NCBI GenBank assembly: GCA_003354225.1
Contig: PIVH01000274.1
Span: forward strand, 1-6,567
Direction: 5' to 3'
From: Globobulimina sp.
Lineage: Eukaryota; Foraminifera; Rotaliida
Length of the DNA: 6,567 bases
In this document: piece by piece, positions 5,465-6,567 of the stretch
Numbering within the stretch: position 1 is the stretch's first letter
Layout: each line of letters opens with the position of its first letter
The notes under the pieces: generated by a model
Database searches by the model: none
What the model was told of the DNA's origin: nothing
What the model saw: only the letters and a program-made list of their open reading frames with translations
Position numbers and translations under genes: made by a program

Positions 5465-6567
5465 TTAATTTGCATCACTTGCGATGAGTTAAAATTATTA
5501 TTTTGTGATAAAATTTGCGAATTTCGCAAATTCCAATTCGTTGCATTTACGCCATTCAATGAATTCATTCTTAAATCTGGCAATGAAATATTTGTCTTAC
5601 CGCCACTTACAAGACATGGCGGAAAATAATCGCTTAACGGTGGCAATGTAACATTACTTATTGATGCTGGATTAAATATATCTATATCCATATCATTATT
5701 ATTCGTATTATTATTATTCTTATTATGATTATTATTCGTATTTTGATTACAAATATTACGTAATCCCATATCAATAATGGATTCAGTTTGTGATAAATCG
5801 CGTTTTTTATTTATTGACTCTAAATAATTTGTGAGCCCTCCCTTTTGATGACCGGATCTACGCCGGATTTGTAACTCCGATAAATTCAATTGTTCCATTA
5901 CACCGACGCCTAAATAACGTAAATCATTCACTATTCCCTCATAATTACATCCAAATGACTCCAATACCAATTTGACACTGTTTAAAAATCCCGTTTTGCC
6001 CAACCTCGATCCCTCATAAAATCCAATCTCTCTCCCCTTTATTTTATAGACTAAAATATATAAAAACAAGCAATATAAAATATACACACATTAACTATCT
6101 CATATCGCTCTTTTGGATGCGCAAAGAATGCGCGTTCACGCACTTTCTTTGGGCGTAAACTAATTAAATCCAAAAATACATCATAACTATTTGGCTCATC
6201 GGCTCTTCGATTGCTAATATATACGCGATCATTCTCCATTTGCTGCCCATTAACACCCGGAACTTTACTCTTTTTCGTCGATTTATTATTTTTAATGCCA
6301 AGCGGGTGCACAAAAGTGATTCCATCGTTGGTGTAATACACGTTTCTCTCCATTTGCAACAATAAATATTCATCTTCGCTTCTTTGGATAAATTTGACGC
6401 ATAAATGTAATATGCAGCAACCTGTTAAGTATTTGGGGGTGTGATATTTCTTGATAAATTTGTATTTTTTATAACATTCACGCCATATAGGCGCAAATTG
6501 CTCGACCGTCAATCCATTATTCTCGGCGCCCCTTTCCTTGTTTTTTTTTTTTGGCGCAATATACTGT
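5443..6567 (-). CDS. Tyrosine recombinase, Crypton/DUF3504-like, 5' end outside the window
   Basis: Two overlapping frames are joined as exons 6567-6086 and 6050-5443, giving 362 residues in the window. Numbering starts at the first complete codon; the frame is open to the edge, so the N-terminus is missing. Tyrosine recombinases cut and rejoin DNA through a covalent 3'-phosphotyrosine. Visible motifs are the box I arginine in FIQRSEDEY (Arg62), lysines in GIKNNK (Lys92, Lys95) between beta strands, NDLR at 202-205 in place of HxxR, SGH with His228 exactly 21 residues after that arginine as in the family, and the likely nucleophile Tyr236. RVYISN...FLDLISLRP and SRLGKTGFLN match the P-x-x-x-F/Y...S-x-R-P and L-G-K/R segments of Crypton/DUF3504-type enzymes. 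The tail is disordered and Asn-rich, with no recognised DNA-binding domain. It may be a mobile-element recombinase or a domesticated one. Without the intron, it would be a frameshifted pseudogene. Confidence 0.75.
5695..5748. repeat. ATT/AAT trinucleotide tract encoding an Asn-rich segment
   Basis: Imperfect ATT triplets on the plus strand read as AAT (Asn) codons in the recombinase tail, residues about 262-279, interrupted by Gln, Thr, His and Lys. The tract lies well after the catalytic tyrosine, so length variation should not damage the active domain. Confidence 0.8.
6051..6085 (-). other. Putative 35-nt intron in the recombinase gene
   Basis: On the minus strand the segment begins GTATAT and ends ATATTTTAG, and apart from a single TTGCTTG is almost pure A/T. 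Removing it (phase 1, forming a TTC codon across the junction) restores a single frame from ...KERYEIVNV to YKIKGREIGF and joins the two halves of the catalytic domain. The stop of the first frame, TAG at 6053-6051, is itself the 3' splice dinucleotide context. A longer alternative starts at GTTAAT (6095) and ends at AAAG (6037), phase 0, 59 nt, also in frame but with weaker sites. Confidence 0.6.
6541..6552. repeat. 12-nt poly-T (poly-A on the coding strand) inside the recombinase frame
   Basis: On the minus strand the run of twelve A residues encodes three Lys codons and part of an Asn codon in a P-K-K-K-N-K segment. It is in frame with the recombinase. It is a likely site of sequencing or assembly indels, which would matter for the reading frame further upstream. 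Confidence 0.7.

Noticed and set aside
6051-6090. Programmed -1 ribosomal frameshift between the recombinase halves
   Set aside because: The 40-nt overlap contains no canonical slippery heptamer in the right register and no evident downstream stem; an intron with GT...AG ends explains it better.
6541-6552. Poly-T run as a transcription terminator
   Set aside because: It lies inside the open recombinase frame and is read as Lys/Asn codons on the coding strand.

Overview
The window is AT-rich DNA that looks like the nuclear genome of a unicellular eukaryote. The evidence is a large membrane protein of a eukaryotic surface-protein type, asparagine-rich and Asn-Lys low-complexity tracts encoded by AAT/AAA repeats, wide AT-rich spacers, no bacterial ribosome-binding sites, and at least one reading frame best explained by a very short AT-rich intron. 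The standard genetic code fits, with TAA, TAG and TGA all acting as stops. The tracts recall amoeboid or rhizarian protists such as dictyostelids and foraminifera, but the species cannot be fixed from the sequence. All convincing genes lie on the minus strand and are described from right to left.

Right end, 5443-6567: the C-terminal part of a tyrosine recombinase, open at the window edge. Two overlapping frames each hold half of the catalytic domain and join cleanly through a putative 35-nt intron at 6051-6085. The box I arginine, the beta-strand lysine, an NxxR in place of HxxR, the GH and the tyrosine nucleophile are all visible. The domain layout suggests the Crypton/DUF3504-like branch. 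An Asn-rich disordered tail follows.

Middle, 4446-5464: two small charged proteins of unknown function downstream of the recombinase, one with no clear start (5126-5464) and one of 189 residues (4446-5015). Both end in a similar E-P-x-x-L-L-x-V amphipathic segment, so they may be related, be exons of one gene, or be cargo of the same mobile element.

Centre, 579-4217: one uninterrupted reading frame of about 1,200 codons. It encodes a large receptor-like membrane protein with a long extracellular domain resembling a beta-helix, a cysteine-rich ephrin-receptor/GCC2-like region, about nine or ten C-terminal membrane helices and a short tail. Its 5' end is odd: there is no in-frame ATG until codon 23, no signal peptide, and two upstream ATGs. 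The upstream spacer has a cluster of TAATCA/TGATTA motifs in inverted-repeat arrangement.

Left end, 1-578: non-coding flank holding a compact inverted-repeat element (perfect 29-nt arms, or 25-nt arms bounded by TA, 123 bp) that looks like a Tc1/mariner-type MITE with its own internal palindrome. A possible start of a further leftward gene lies at 63.

The recombinase and the receptor-like protein have no evident functional link. The most likely reading is a host gene beside a resident or domesticated recombinase-bearing element, with a MITE in the far flank.
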